Positions 8,398 to 17,405 of a DNA stretch of 64,000 nt are shown here, one piece after another. Source of the DNA: Gaiellaceae bacterium (GTDB lineage: Bacteria; Actinomycetota; Thermoleophilia; Gaiellales; Gaiellaceae). The stretch is taken from assembly GCA_026002995.1 (NCBI GenBank), contig BPGK01000001.1, positions 186,001 to 250,000 of the forward strand. Direction: 5' to 3'. Position numbers and translations under genes: made by a program. The notes beneath the pieces are model-generated. The model saw only the letters and a list, made by a program, of their open reading frames with translations, ran no database searches and was not told the DNA's origin. How positions within the stretch are numbered: position 1 is the first letter of the stretch; each line of letters opens with the position of its first letter.

Positions 8398-10292
8398 TGC
8401 GCTCTCCCGTCAACAGGCATCGTCTCTGGCAGGTCGCCGTCGACGCGGGTCTCGTCGCGACGGCGTGGGTCGCCTCCTGGTACGTCCGCTTCGACGGCGA
8501 CTGGCCTCGCTACTACGACCGCTACCTCGAGTGGGACGTCGTCGTCCTCGTCGTCGGCCTCACGTTGCCCGTGTTCGCCGTCTTCGGCTTCTACAACCGG
8601 TGGTGGCGCTACGTCTCGACGCGGGACATGTGGGGTGCCGTGCGTGGGGTGCTCGTCGCGGGCGTTCTCGTCTTCCTCGCCTTCACCGTGCTCGACTTCC
8701 ACCCGGCGAAGGTTCCGCGCGGAGTCTGGGTCGTGTTCGTCCTGCTCTTGCTCGCGGCGGTTGCCGGCTCGCGCCTCCTCGCGCGGACGCTCATCGAGCG
8801 CCCTGCTGCTGGCGCGATCGTCGCGCGCGGGAAGGAGGTCATCGTGGTTGGCGCCGGCGACGCGGCGCAGCTCGTCCTACGCGAGCTGCTGCGGAACCCT
8901 GGGCTCGGGTACACGCCGATCGGGCTCGTGGACGACGACCCGCGGAAGAAGAACCTCCGGCTGCACGGTGTGCGAGTCCTCGGCACGACCGCGGAGCTCC
9001 CCGAGCTCCTACGCGAGCGCCGTCCCGATGAGCTCCTCATCGCCATCCCCTCCGCCTCGGGCGAGGTGCGCGATCGCATCGTCCAGATGGCGCGGGCGGA
9101 GAAGGTTCCGGTGAAGACCCTGCCGAGCCTCCCGGAGCTCATCGTCGGTGACTACAACCTCGCGGGGCAGATCCGCCCGGTCGAGGTCGAGGACGTGCTC
9201 GGCCGCGAGCCCGTGGAGGCCGACCTCGAGTCCATCGCCGGCTACCTCACGGGCGAGGTCGTGCTCGTGACCGGCGCGGGAGGGTCGATCGGCTCCGAGC
9301 TCTGTCGCCAGATCGCGCGCGTCGGGCCGACGCGGCTCGTGCTCGTGGACTCGAGCGAGCCAGCGCTCTTCGAGATCGAGCGCGAGCTCGTGGACGAGCG
9401 GGGCTTTCACGCTACGGCCGCCGTGCTCGGCGACGCGGGGAACGCGACGAAGATGCGCCAGATCTTCGACAAGTACCGACCGGGAGTCGTCTTCCACGCG
9501 GCTGCCTACAAGCACGTGCCGCTCATGGAGGCGAACCCGCTCGAGGCCGTCCGCAACAACACGCTCGTGACCCGGACCGTCGCGGACGTGGCCGTCGAGT
9601 ACGGGGCGAAGCGGTTCGTGCTCATCTCCACCGACAAGGCCGTGAACCCGAAGACCGTGATGGGACAGTCGAAGGCGCTCTGCGAGTGGATCGTCGAGGC
9701 CTGGGGACACCGACCCGACACCGCGACGCGCTTCTGCGCCGTCCGGTTCGGCAACGTGCTCGGGTCGTCCGGCAGCGTCATCCCGATCTTCCGGCGGCAG
9801 ATCGCCCGAGGCGGCCCCGTCACCGTCACGCACCCGGAGATGACGCGCTTCTTCATGACCATCCCCGAGGCGGTCCAGCTCGTCATCCAGGCGGGCGCGA
9901 TCGGGGGGCAGGGACAGGTGTACGTCCTCGACATGGGCGACCCGGTACGGATCGTCGATCTCGCCGACACGATGATCCGGCTCTCCGGGAAGGAGCCGGG
10001 CAAGGACATCGCCATCGAGTTCATCGGCGCTCGCCCCGGCGAGAAGCTGCATGAGGAGCTGTGGTCGGAGGACGAGTCGGTCTCGCCGTCGCCGTACGAG
10101 GCGATCATGCTCGTGACGCGCCCGCCGATCGACGCGGGCTGGCTCGAGGAGGAGCTCGACGCGCTTGCCCAGCTCGTCGAGGAGGGTGAGACGCTCGAAC
10201 TCATCGGGCGCCTGAACGCGATCGTCGCCGCGCCGAGGCGCGTCGGCGCTGTCACGGGCTCGGAGGCCGGCGCCACCTCGGAGACCCGCTGA
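8397..10292 (+). CDS. Membrane-bound nucleotide-sugar 4,6-dehydratase (PglF/WbpM/CapD family)
   Basis: This is a 631-residue polysaccharide-biosynthesis protein. About four N-terminal membrane helices (residues 8-30, 47-65, 84-100 and 110-128) are followed by a first Rossmann-like domain beginning VIVVGAGDAA, and then the catalytic SDR domain with TGAGGSIGS at 292-300. The active-site region reads STDKAV (411-416) and then VMGQSK, with Met 422 replacing the usual SDR Tyr and Lys 426. This Met/Lys arrangement with DK is characteristic of UDP-GlcNAc 4,6-dehydratases such as PglF. The enzyme is expected to make UDP-4-keto-6-deoxy-GlcNAc at the cytoplasmic membrane face for the overlapping aminotransferase gene. 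It starts at ATG 8397 inside TGATG. Confidence 0.92.
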   Translation: MRSPVNRHRLWQVAVDAGLVATAWVASWYVRFDGDWPRYYDRYLEWDVVVLVVGLTLPVFAVFGFYNRWWRYVSTRDMWGAVRGVLVAGVLVFLAFTVLDFHPAKVPRGVWVVFVLLLLAAVAGSRLLARTLIERPAAGAIVARGKEVIVVGAGDAAQLVLRELLRNPGLGYTPIGLVDDDPRKKNLRLHGVRVLGTTAELPELLRERRPDELLIAIPSASGEVRDRIVQMARAEKVPVKTLPSLPELIVGDYNLAGQIRPVEVEDVLGREPVEADLESIAGYLTGEVVLVTGAGGSIGSELCRQIARVGPTRLVLVDSSEPALFEIERELVDERGFHATAAVLGDAGNATKMRQIFDKYRPGVVFHAAAYKHVPLMEANPLEAVRNNTLVTRTVADVAVEYGAKRFVLISTDKAVNPKTVMGQSKALCEWIVEAWGHRPDTATRFCAVRFGNVLGSSGSVIPIFRRQIARGGPVTVTHPEMTRFFMTIPEAVQLVIQAGAIGGQGQVYVLDMGDPVRIVDLADTMIRLSGKEPGKDIAIEFIGARPGEKLHEELWSEDESVSPSPYEAIMLVTRPPIDAGWLEEELDALAQLVEEGETLELIGRLNAIVAAPRRVGAVTGSEAGATSETR

Positions 10293-10301
10293 GGCGTCCG
10301 C

Positions 10302-11312
10302 TCAGAGGGCAGTCAGCAGGAGATCGAGGAGGAGCGCGGGATCGCGGCCCACGGGCGCCTCGCCCGTCCCTGAGCGCTTCTCCAGCACGAGGTCGTTCGG
10401 CGAGTCGAGACGGCGTAGCCGACCCTGCGCGATCAGGGACTCGTCCACCGCTCCGAGCTTTCCCGCGAACGTCGTATAGACGGGCACCCCGAGCGCCACG
10501 GCCTCGCGGTTCATCGTCCCGCCGGCGGAGACGACGACGTCCGCGAGCGCGACGAGGCTCGCGCCGTCGACGACGTGCTCCGGGACGACGAGTGAGGGGA
10601 GCGCGAGCGCGCGGAGCGCGGCCCCCTGGTCGGGAGTCCGCGGGAGGACGACGGCCTGGACGGCGTCGTCCACGCCGATCCGACGGAGCACCGCGTCGAA
10701 GAGCGGGCTCCCGTGCCGGTGGTAGAGGGACACCTCGGGCGGCGTCCGCACGACCACGAGCACGCGTCGGGGGTCGAGCCCGAGCTCGTCGAGGACTGCT
10801 CGGTTCGGTACGAACCCGCGGAGGTAGTACTCCTCCTTCAGACCCGGGTAGCGGCGCACCTTCGCAGCCCGCGCGCCGAGCCGGTCGAGACGTCGTTGGG
10901 GGATCGCGTCGGGGACGACAACGCGCCGAGCGGCGCGGCAGCCGACGCCGTGCTGGACGAGGGCGAGCTCGTAGTCGAAGGCGTAGGCGCTCGGGACTCC
11001 GAGCGAGCGCGCGACCACGGGTAGCTCATGCGAGGCGTGCGAGAGCGCGAGGTCGAAGCGTCGCGCGCGCACGAACCTGCGCAGAGCTCGCACGCGCCCG
11101 GCCATCGCGCGTCCCTTGCCGAAGGCGCCGGCGCCGCCGTGCGGCGGGCCGACGACCTCGTGCTCGATTCCCCGCAGCGCGAGGAGCTCGAGCGTCTGGG
11201 CGAACTCGCGCGTCGTCACCTCGACCTCGTGGCCCCGCGCATGGAGGAGGTCGATCAGCGGGGCGAAGAAGGCCACCTGCGGGGAGTTCGAGACGTCGAT
11301 CCAGACGCGCAC
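10302..11312 (-). CDS. DUF354-family glycosyltransferase-like protein
   Basis: This 336-residue protein matches the DUF354 family, GT-B-like proteins found in archaeal and bacterial surface-glycan loci whose activity is not established. Family features are the N-terminus MRVWIDVSNSPQVAFFAPLI, GHEVEVTTREFAQT, the central PGLKEEYYL, VVVRTPPEVSLYH, and the C-terminal VVSAGGTMNREAVALGVPVYT, which resembles the donor-binding loop of GT-B enzymes. The GTG at 11312 is the start. The gene is convergent with the dehydratase (9 bases between stops) and divergent from the alcohol dehydrogenase. A role as a glycosyltransferase or epimerase-like enzyme in envelope glycan synthesis is inferred from fold and context. 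Confidence 0.82.
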   Translation of the reverse strand: MRVWIDVSNSPQVAFFAPLIDLLHARGHEVEVTTREFAQTLELLALRGIEHEVVGPPHGGAGAFGKGRAMAGRVRALRRFVRARRFDLALSHASHELPVVARSLGVPSAYAFDYELALVQHGVGCRAARRVVVPDAIPQRRLDRLGARAAKVRRYPGLKEEYYLRGFVPNRAVLDELGLDPRRVLVVVRTPPEVSLYHRHGSPLFDAVLRRIGVDDAVQAVVLPRTPDQGAALRALALPSLVVPEHVVDGASLVALADVVVSAGGTMNREAVALGVPVYTTFAGKLGAVDESLIAQGRLRRLDSPNDLVLEKRSGTGEAPVGRDPALLLDLLLTAL

Positions 11313-11354
11313 CCGGGCAACCTACTCCGTGCGCTGCGCCTATCGTTGCCGCTC

Positions 11355-12314
11355 GTGATCGTCCGCTGGGGCATCGAGGCGCTCGAGGAGGTCGTGCGCG
11401 AGCTCGGCATCGCGCACGGGCTGCTCGTGACGAGCGAGCGCTTCGCCTCTCTCGAGCTGCCCGTGGCGACGCGGTTCACCGGTGTTCGACGACATGCCCC
11501 ACTCGAGACGGTCGCCGCCGCAACCGCAGCCGCCGAGGGCGCGGACGGCATCATCGCCGTCGGAGGGGGGAGCGCGATCGACACGGCGAAAGCGGTCTCC
11601 GCCGCACGTGGGCTTCCGCTCGTCGCGGTTCCGACCACGTACGCGGGTGCCGAGTGGACGGAGTACTACGGGATGCGCGACGAGGCTCGTCTCGCGAAGA
11701 CGGGCGGCGCAGGAGCGCGCACCGAGGCGATCGTCTACGAGCCGGCGCTGACGCTCGACCTGCCGCGAGAGGAGACGGTCGGCACGGCGTTGAACGCGCT
11801 CGCGCACGCCGCCGAGGCGCTCTACGCGGGCCCTCTCGAGGACGCCGAGATGGGCGCTCGGCTCATCGGTGAGCACCTCCCCGAGGTCGTTGCGGACGGA
11901 CGCGACCTCGCCGTGCGCCGTGCCCTGCTCGAGGGCGCGATGCACGCGGGCCGCGCTCTGCGCGAACGCGGCCTCTTCCTCGCCCACGCGCTGGCACAGG
12001 CGCTCGGAGGACGCTTCGGGCTGCCACACGGAGCGCTCAACGCGCTGACGCTCCCGCCCGCCTTGCGGTTCAACGAGCCGGTCGTGCCGACCGCGATTGC
12101 GGCTCTGGGGGAGGCGCTCGAGACGAGCGATCCTCCGGGGCGCGTAGCGAGCCTCGCCCGGCTCGGCGGGTTCGAGCGCTTGCGCGACCTCGGCGTGCCG
12201 GCCGCCGAGCTCGACGCCGTCGCGCGCGAGGCGGCTGCGCGGCCGGGCGCCCGTCGGAATCCACGCCCGGCTTCCGTGGAGGAGATCGGGGACCTCCTCC
12301 GCTCGATCTGGTGA
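11355..12314 (+). CDS. Iron-containing alcohol dehydrogenase, maleylacetate reductase-like
   Basis: This 319-residue protein is of the Fe-ADH/dehydroquinate-synthase fold. The NAD(P)-binding motif GGGSAIDTAKA is at residues 70-80, and VPTTYAGAEWTEYYG follows, a signature shared with maleylacetate reductases. Further on, NALAHAAEALY and LPHGALNAL are the conserved His-bearing helices, which in metal-dependent members coordinate the metal. Maleylacetate reductase reduces maleylacetate to 3-oxoadipate in aromatic degradation, but no ring-cleavage dioxygenase is present here, so the substrate is open. It starts at GTG 11355. It is slightly shorter than typical maleylacetate reductases (about 350 residues), with a compact N-terminal domain. 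Confidence 0.82.
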   Translation: MIVRWGIEALEEVVRELGIAHGLLVTSERFASLELPVATRFTGVRRHAPLETVAAATAAAEGADGIIAVGGGSAIDTAKAVSAARGLPLVAVPTTYAGAEWTEYYGMRDEARLAKTGGAGARTEAIVYEPALTLDLPREETVGTALNALAHAAEALYAGPLEDAEMGARLIGEHLPEVVADGRDLAVRRALLEGAMHAGRALRERGLFLAHALAQALGGRFGLPHGALNALTLPPALRFNEPVVPTAIAALGEALETSDPPGRVASLARLGGFERLRDLGVPAAELDAVAREAAARPGARRNPRPASVEEIGDLLRSIW

Positions 12315-12350
12315 GTTGACGACGCGGGCGATTGCGCCGAGCATGGGGCC

Positions 12351-12767
12351 GTGTTCGTCGAGTACGCCGGGGTGCTGGCAGCAGTCTCGATCCTCGCGAT
12401 CGGCGTCGCCGGGGGGTTCTCGAAGTCGCTCGCGACGCTGCCCGTGACGCATGCCGCGGCGCTCCAGCAGGTCGCCGTCGCGGCGAAGGCGAAGCGCGTC
12501 CCGGTCGCGGAGGCGAAGGCGTCCTATCGGGAGTCCCCGTACGCGAAGCCGAGCCTGAAAGTCCTCTACACGCTCGGGTGGATCGGAGGACGCAGCAATC
12601 TCGCGGCCTGCGGTCTGACGCTGCTCGCCGAGGACACGGCCCGAGCCCGCGCGCTCGAGGAGATTCGAGGCGATCCGAAGGTCGTCGCCGCCCTGAAGAA
12701 GCGCGGGATCTCGGCGCGCGTCGCCGCGAGGACCCTCGTCGAGGGCGTCGTCTCGGCCTGTCGCTGA
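12351..12767 (+). CDS. Hypothetical exported or membrane-anchored small protein
   Basis: This 138-residue protein is not recognised. An N-terminal hydrophobic stretch, roughly residues 6-24 (AGVLAAVSILAIGVAGGF), could be a signal peptide or anchor. The remainder is basic and helical (AALQQVAVAAKAKRVPVAEAKASYRES). A short middle segment TLGWIGGRSNLAACGLTLL is more hydrophobic, and a second Cys lies near the C-terminus (SACR). GTG 12351 is the start that includes the hydrophobic segment. The gene lies 36 bases after the alcohol dehydrogenase and is convergent with the CBS-domain gene, with only two bases between stops. Third-position G/C use looks like that of real genes here, which is the main support. 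Confidence 0.6.
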   Translation: MFVEYAGVLAAVSILAIGVAGGFSKSLATLPVTHAAALQQVAVAAKAKRVPVAEAKASYRESPYAKPSLKVLYTLGWIGGRSNLAACGLTLLAEDTARARALEEIRGDPKVVAALKKRGISARVAARTLVEGVVSACR

Positions 12768-12769
12768 GC

Positions 12770-13156
12770 TCAGGCGCTCGCTGCGGGCGGCGTCGTGTCC
12801 ACGAGCACCCGCCGGAGGCTCACCACGCCGAGCACGTCGGAGCCGTCCACGACGGGGAGGTGGCGGAAGCCGTGGTCGAGCATCACGCGCGCCGCCTCCT
12901 CGAGCGTCATGCCGGGAGAGGCGGTGATCGGGTCCTCCGTCATCCACTGGCGCACCCGCGCCTCGCTCGTGTGGACGCGGGCGGCCATCGCGCGCAGCAT
13001 GTCGCGCTCGGTCAGGATCCCGATGAGCCGGCCGTGATCCTTCACGACCACCGCGCCGACGTTCTGCTTCGTCATCCGCTCCGCGACCTCGCCGAGGGTG
13101 TCCTCGGGCGCGACGGTGATGAAGGTCGGCTTGCAGATGTCCGCGAGCGTGCCCAC
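12770..13156 (-). CDS. Tandem CBS-domain protein
   Basis: This 128-residue protein is made of two CBS motifs, which bind adenine nucleotides or SAM and act as regulatory sensors. The first runs from about residue 7 ([20 protein letters not shown] to [15 protein letters not shown]), the second from about 70 ([20 protein letters not shown] to [14 protein letters not shown]). No catalytic domain is attached. GTG 13156 is chosen because it lies directly ahead of the first motif; longer readings upstream are Arg/Ala-rich. It is divergent from cysC (172 bases between starts), so it could sense adenylate or sulfonucleotide status near the PAPS genes, but that is speculation. Stand-alone CBS pairs are common and often have no known partner. 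Confidence 0.85.
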   Translation of the reverse strand: MGTLADICKPTFITVAPEDTLGEVAERMTKQNVGAVVVKDHGRLIGILTERDMLRAMAARVHTSEARVRQWMTEDPITASPGMTLEEAARVMLDHGFRHLPVVDGSDVLGVVSLRRVLVDTTPPAASA

Positions 13157-13328
13157 CGTGCGGAGCAGTCTACTGAGGCGCTCGCGGCCCAGCGTGCGCG
13201 AGGTGGCTCGAGGCTCGGTACCGTTTGGCGCGGCGGTGTGGCCGTGCGCGCTCGCTCTACGGAGCCGGGATGCGCCGGCTCGAACCGAGACACGGGCCGC
13301 CGGGACACGACAGCACCGAAAGGACGAC

Positions 13329-13928
13329 ATGAACGAGCACATCCATGCCCACGAGCACCCCGAGTCCGACCGGGTGCGCGGAGGCGGCTTCACCCTCTGG
13401 TTCACCGGGCTCTCGGGCTCGGGGAAGTCGACGATCGCACACCTCGTCGGGCCCGAGCTCGACCGCCGCGGCTGCATCGTCGAGTACCTCGACGGCGACA
13501 CCGTGCGCACGCACCTCTCCAAGGGCCTCGGGTTCTCGAAGGAGGACCGCGACACGAACATCGAGCGCATCGGCTGGGTCGCCTCCCGCCTCACGCGCCA
13601 GGGCGGCGCCGTCGTCTGCGCGGCGATCTCGCCGTACGCCGAGACGCGCGCGAAGGCACGGGCGATGGTCGAGCAGTTCGGCCCCTTCGTCGAGGTGTAC
13701 GTGAAGGCATCGGTCGACGAGTGCGCGCGACGCGACGTCAACGGCCTCTACGCGAAGGCGTTCGCAGGCGAGATCAAGGGCTTCACCGGGGTCGACGACC
13801 CCTACGAGGAGCCAACCTCTCCGGAGCTCGTCGTGGACACGGAGACGCTGACGGAAGAAGAGGCGGCCGCGCTCGTCCTTGCGAAGCTCGAGGAGCTCGG
13901 TCTCGTCCCGGCCGAGGTGGCGGCGTGA
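13329..13928 (+). CDS. cysC: Adenylylsulfate kinase CysC
   Basis: CysC phosphorylates adenosine 5'-phosphosulfate at the 3' position to give PAPS, in the cytoplasm. It has 199 residues. The Walker A motif GLSGSGKST lies at about 27-35. Further features are [23 protein letters not shown], which binds [12 protein letters not shown], and the lid region [17 protein letters not shown]. The His-rich N-terminus ([14 protein letters not shown]) is variable in the family. ATG 13329 has an AAGGACG ribosome-binding site a few bases upstream. Its stop overlaps the GTG start of sat (GTGA at 13925-13928), so the two steps of PAPS synthesis are translationally coupled. No PAPS reductase (cysH) is in the window, so PAPS may serve the sulfotransferases nearby. 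Confidence 0.95.
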   Translation: MNEHIHAHEHPESDRVRGGGFTLWFTGLSGSGKSTIAHLVGPELDRRGCIVEYLDGDTVRTHLSKGLGFSKEDRDTNIERIGWVASRLTRQGGAVVCAAISPYAETRAKARAMVEQFGPFVEVYVKASVDECARRDVNGLYAKAFAGEIKGFTGVDDPYEEPTSPELVVDTETLTEEEAAALVLAKLEELGLVPAEVAA

Positions 13929-15061
13929 CCGTTGCGGCGATCGACCGGCTGATCAAGCCCCACGGAGGCCGGCTCGTCGACCGCACGGGGGAGCGCCCCG
14001 ACGACGTCGACGCGCTCGAGCGCGTGCCCCTCACCTCGCGCGAGCGCTCCGACCTCGACCTCCTCGCCTGCGGCGCGCTCTCGCCGCTCGAGGGCTTCAT
14101 GGGGAAGGCCGACTACGAAAGCGTCCTCGAGTCGATGCACCTCGCGAACGGGCTCCCCTGGGCGCTTCCCGTCTGCCTCGCCGTCGACGAGGCGCCCCGA
14201 GGCGACCGCGTCGCGCTCACCGACGAGAGCGGCCGCGCCGTCGCCGTGCTCGAGGTCGACGAGGTCTACGACTACGACAAGGAGCGCGAGGCCGAGCTGT
14301 GCTTCCGGACGACGGATGACGCGCACCCCGGGGTGGCGCGGCTCTACGAGCAGCGCCCTCGCTACCTCGCGGGGCGCGTGACGGTGTTCGAGCGCCAGAC
14401 CCCCGAGTTCCCGGAGCTCGCCCGCGACCCCGCCGAGACCCGCCGCATCTTCGCCGAGCGCGGCTGGAAGCGCGTCGTCGGGTTCCAGACGCGCAACCCG
14501 ATCCACCGTGCGCACGAGTACCTGACGAAGGTCGCGCTCGAGACGGTGGACGGCCTCCTCGTCCACCCGCTCGTCGGAGACACGAAGTCCGACGACGTGC
14601 CGGCCGCGGTGCGCGTCGAGTGCTATCGGACGTTGCTCGAGGGCTACTACCCCGAAAACCGGGTGCTGCTGTCCGCGTTCCCCGCTGCGATGCGCTACGC
14701 GGGGCCGCGGGAGGCGATCTGGCACGCCATTTGCCGCAAGAACTACGGGTGCTCTCACTTCATCGTGGGCCGCGATCACGCCGGCGTCGGCAACTACTAC
14801 GGCACCTACGACGCGCAGCTCATCTTCGACGACTTCGAGCCGCACGAGCTCGACATCGAGCCGATGTTCTTCGAGCACACGTTCTGGTGCAACGTGTGCG
14901 GGTCGATGGCGAGCACGAAGTCGTGCCCGCACGGGCCCGAGGACCGAGTGTTCCTCTCGGGGACGAAGGTGCGCGAGATGCTCGGCGCCGGGGAGGTACC
15001 GCCGGTCGAGTTCACGCGGCCGGAGGTCGCGAAGGTGCTCATCGACGCGTACCGGAGCTGA
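13925..15061 (+). CDS. sat: Sulfate adenylyltransferase (ATP sulfurylase), Sat type
   Basis: Sat makes adenosine 5'-phosphosulfate from ATP and sulfate. This is the single-subunit form (378 residues), not the CysD/CysN heterodimer. The active-site motif [10 protein letters not shown] spans 188-197 (the HxxH-type ATP site), and GRDHAGVG lies at 282-289. A Zn-type cluster [17 protein letters not shown] (Cys 322, 325 and 334, His 336), seen in the bacterial/archaeal branch, is intact. The N-terminal PUA-like part contains [14 protein letters not shown]. It starts at GTG 13925, overlapping the cysC stop. Together CysC and Sat form a complete PAPS synthesis pair. A 299-base gene-free stretch follows, before a TauE/SafE permease gene. 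Confidence 0.95.
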   Translation: MTVAAIDRLIKPHGGRLVDRTGERPDDVDALERVPLTSRERSDLDLLACGALSPLEGFMGKADYESVLESMHLANGLPWALPVCLAVDEAPRGDRVALTDESGRAVAVLEVDEVYDYDKEREAELCFRTTDDAHPGVARLYEQRPRYLAGRVTVFERQTPEFPELARDPAETRRIFAERGWKRVVGFQTRNPIHRAHEYLTKVALETVDGLLVHPLVGDTKSDDVPAAVRVECYRTLLEGYYPENRVLLSAFPAAMRYAGPREAIWHAICRKNYGCSHFIVGRDHAGVGNYYGTYDAQLIFDDFEPHELDIEPMFFEHTFWCNVCGSMASTKSCPHGPEDRVFLSGTKVREMLGAGEVPPVEFTRPEVAKVLIDAYRS

Positions 15062-15360
15062 GCTCGTTCGTGTCGCCGCTCGTGCTCGCTTCGCTCGGCC
15101 GTGACGTCTCTCCGCGTCCCCGGAGCTCTCTCCGTCGCTGTGTCTCCCTCTCTCGCCGCGTCCCCCGTTGCCGCCGGGTCACCCTCTCTGGTGGCGTCCC
15201 TCTCCGTCTCGACGCCCGTCTTCGTTGCCACGTTGACACGGAGGCGCCAACCACGCGTGAGGAAGGTCGCGCTAGCGTTCAAGTAGGGACACGGGAGTGC
15301 CCCTGGGGGTGCTTTCGGGAGTGTGAGGCGAGAGCGGCCGCCCGGGCCTGGCGCTAGCCG
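15062..15360. repeat. Gene-free stretch with an imperfect 18-bp tandem pattern
   Basis: The 299 bases between sat and the permease gene contain no convincing gene. From about 15106 to 15213 the plus strand is pyrimidine-rich and falls into six imperfect 18-base units, five of which begin GTC (for example GTCTCCCTCTCTCGCCGC and GTCACCCTCTCTGGTGGC). Short open frames across it are low-complexity in both directions and are not called. No hairpin with a T-run was seen. Confidence 0.45.
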
Positions 15361-16260
15361 ATGGACTGGAAATACGCCGTTCTCGGCCTCTTCACCGGAC
15401 TGCTCGTCGGGATGACCGGCATGGGAGGGGGGTCGCTCATGACCCCCCTCCTCGTCTTCCTGTTCGGCGTCCCGCCGGCGACGGCGATCGGCACCGACAT
15501 CGCGCACGGAGCCGCGTTCAAGACGGTCAGCGCGGTGCAGCACAGACGGATGGGGAACGTCCGCGCGCGACTCGCCGGCTGGATGCTCATCGGCTCCGCG
15601 CCGGCGTCTCTGGCCGGGGTCTGGCTCAACGTGAAGCTCGTCGAGCGCTACGGCGACGACGTGGAGTCCGTGCTCGGGCAGGTCCTCGGCGGGGCGCTCG
15701 TCTTCGGCGCGGTCGGGTTGATCGCGAAGAGCCTCGTCCAGGGAGAGACGGGCCCCGAGCCGAAGTGGACGCTCTCGAATCGTGACCGTGTCGCCGCCGT
15801 CCTCATCGGTGTTCTCGGCGGCTTCGTCGTCGGCCTGACCTCGGTCGGCAGCGGCGTCTTCTTCGGCCTGACCTTGCTCGTGATCTTTCCGCTCCGGGCG
15901 CACAAGGTCGTCGGCACCGACATCTTCCACGCCGCCGCGCTCCTGTACGTCGCCGGCGCGGCTCACTGGTTCGCCGGCAACGTGGACTTCCCGATCCTGT
16001 TCTGGCTGCTGCTCGGATCGATCCCGGGCGTGCTCATCGGCGGTCGGCTCTCGATCTCGATCCCCGAGCGGCGGCTCCGCTTCGTGCTCGCCGGCATCCT
16101 CGGGCTCGCGGGCATCAAGCTCCTGAACGTTCCCGGGGCGTCCGTCATCGCGGTCGTGGCCCTTTCGGCCGGCGGCGTCGCGCTCCTCGTCTGGCTCGCG
16201 CGCCACAGTTGGGTACGGATCCAGCGCGTCCGGGACGGCGGCGCCTCGCTCAGCGAGTAG
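15361..16260 (+). CDS. TauE/SafE-family sulfite/sulfonate-type membrane permease
   Basis: This 299-residue polytopic protein has the inverted-repeat architecture of the TauE/SafE family (transport of sulfite, sulfoacetate, sulfate or related anions). The N-terminal half contains GLLVGMTGMGGGSLMTPLL (about 13-31) and GTDIAHGAAFKTVSAVQHRR. The second half repeats the pattern with GFVVGLTSVGSGVFFGLTLL and GTDIFHAAALLYVAG (about residues 155-210). Eight or so hydrophobic helices are visible, and the C-terminus is basic. ATG 15361 gives a short cytosolic lead. Location right after the PAPS genes points to a sulfur oxyanion as substrate, though direction of transport is unknown and the family also moves other anions. 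Confidence 0.87.
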   Translation: MDWKYAVLGLFTGLLVGMTGMGGGSLMTPLLVFLFGVPPATAIGTDIAHGAAFKTVSAVQHRRMGNVRARLAGWMLIGSAPASLAGVWLNVKLVERYGDDVESVLGQVLGGALVFGAVGLIAKSLVQGETGPEPKWTLSNRDRVAAVLIGVLGGFVVGLTSVGSGVFFGLTLLVIFPLRAHKVVGTDIFHAAALLYVAGAAHWFAGNVDFPILFWLLLGSIPGVLIGGRLSISIPERRLRFVLAGILGLAGIKLLNVPGASVIAVVALSAGGVALLVWLARHSWVRIQRVRDGGASLSE

Positions 16261-16514
16261 AGCGAGGCTCGCCCCGCCCCGGCGGGCTGTTCGGGCCGCT
16301 CGTCCGCGACGAGCTCGACCCGATCCTGCCGTTCTCTCTACGAGCCGTGGACGAGCTCGAGCCTCCGGCGGCCATCGTCTCGGCGACGGTCGGCGACCAG
16401 CGCGGTGATGGGGCTGCGGTCTTCTCGGATCCCATCCCGGGCAAGCGCGTCGGCGGTCTCCGTCATCTCCGCACTGTGTCCCGTTCCGGCACTGGTCGTC
16501 TACCATCGCGCGAC

Positions 16515-17405
16515 GTGCGCACGGTCTGGGTCAGCTTCGACACCATGGGCCGGGAGTGCCTGGAAGCGGCCGCCGGTGCGGGCGCGGAGGTCGTGGGAAT
16601 CGTGACGCTTCCGGGCCCGATCCACCCGAACCGCTCGGGCCAGTGCTCCTTCGACGAGGTCGCCGCCCGGCTCGGCGCGAGGCTGATCGAGACCCAAGAC
16701 GTGAATGCCGACGAGACCGTCGCTGCGGTCGGCGCGCTCGAGCCCGATCTGATCTTCGTCGTCGGATGGTCGCAGCTCGTGCGGGAGCCCTTCATCGCGC
16801 TCGCCCGCGAGGGCGTCTTCGGGATGCATCCCACGCTCCTGCCCCGGCACCGGGGGCGCGCGCCGATCCCCTGGGCGATCCTCTCCGGCCTCGCGCGGAC
16901 GGGGGTCACGCTCTTCGAGATCGTCGACGCCAGCGCCGACTCGGGCGCCATCGTCGGGCAGGTGGTGGTCGAGATCGACCCGGACGAGACCGCGACGACG
17001 CTCTACGAGAAGATCACGCGCGCCCACGTCGACCTGCTCCGCGAGTACGTCCCTCGGCTCCTCGCGCGGACGGCGCCGCGGATCCCGCAGGACGGGCGTC
17101 GCGCGAGCGCCTGGCCGAAGCGGACGCCTGCGGACGGGATCATCGACTGGGAGACGCGAGCGCCTTACCTCTACGACTGGGTGCGCGCCCAGACCCGTCC
17201 CTACCCCGGCGCGTTCACGTGGCTCGGAGACGAGAAGGTGATCGTGTGGAAGGCGCGGCCGGTCGCGCTGGAGGCTCCCGCTCCCGCGGGGACGATCGTC
17301 GCCGAGCGTGCGGAGGGTCCGGTCGTTGCCTGTGGCGAGGGCGGGCTGCTGCTCGAGGAGGTCGAGACCGCCGGTACGCTCGCGGTCGGAGCGAGGCTGG
17401 GATGA
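16515..17405 (+). CDS. Formyltransferase-family protein (sugar N-formyltransferase candidate)
   Basis: This 296-residue protein is related to methionyl-tRNA formyltransferase and sugar N-formyltransferases, which use N10-formyl-tetrahydrofolate. The core motif reads FGMHPTLLPRHRGRAPIPW (about 102-120). His 105 and Asp 142 (in ASADSGAIV) of the classic Asn-His-Asp triad are present, but the Asn position is Gly 103. The WPKRTPADGIIDWE segment and a C-terminal OB-like domain resemble the second domain of the family. GTG 16515 gives a natural N-terminus (VRTVWVSFDTMG). The stop overlaps the next start (ATGA), coupling it to a PIG-L deacetylase that could expose the amine it would formylate. Housekeeping Fmt is less likely given the context. 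Confidence 0.8.
   Translation: MRTVWVSFDTMGRECLEAAAGAGAEVVGIVTLPGPIHPNRSGQCSFDEVAARLGARLIETQDVNADETVAAVGALEPDLIFVVGWSQLVREPFIALAREGVFGMHPTLLPRHRGRAPIPWAILSGLARTGVTLFEIVDASADSGAIVGQVVVEIDPDETATTLYEKITRAHVDLLREYVPRLLARTAPRIPQDGRRASAWPKRTPADGIIDWETRAPYLYDWVRAQTRPYPGAFTWLGDEKVIVWKARPVALEAPAPAGTIVAERAEGPVVACGEGGLLLEEVETAGTLAVGARLG

Noticed and set aside
13157-13328. Riboswitch or attenuator upstream of cysC
   Set aside because: I looked for a conserved fold (for example SAM-type) and a terminator hairpin with a T-run; none was recognisable in the 172 bases.
15101-15286. A 61-codon frame between sat and the permease gene
   Set aside because: Low-complexity Ser/Val/Ala sequence arising from the pyrimidine-rich tandem units; no ribosome-binding site.
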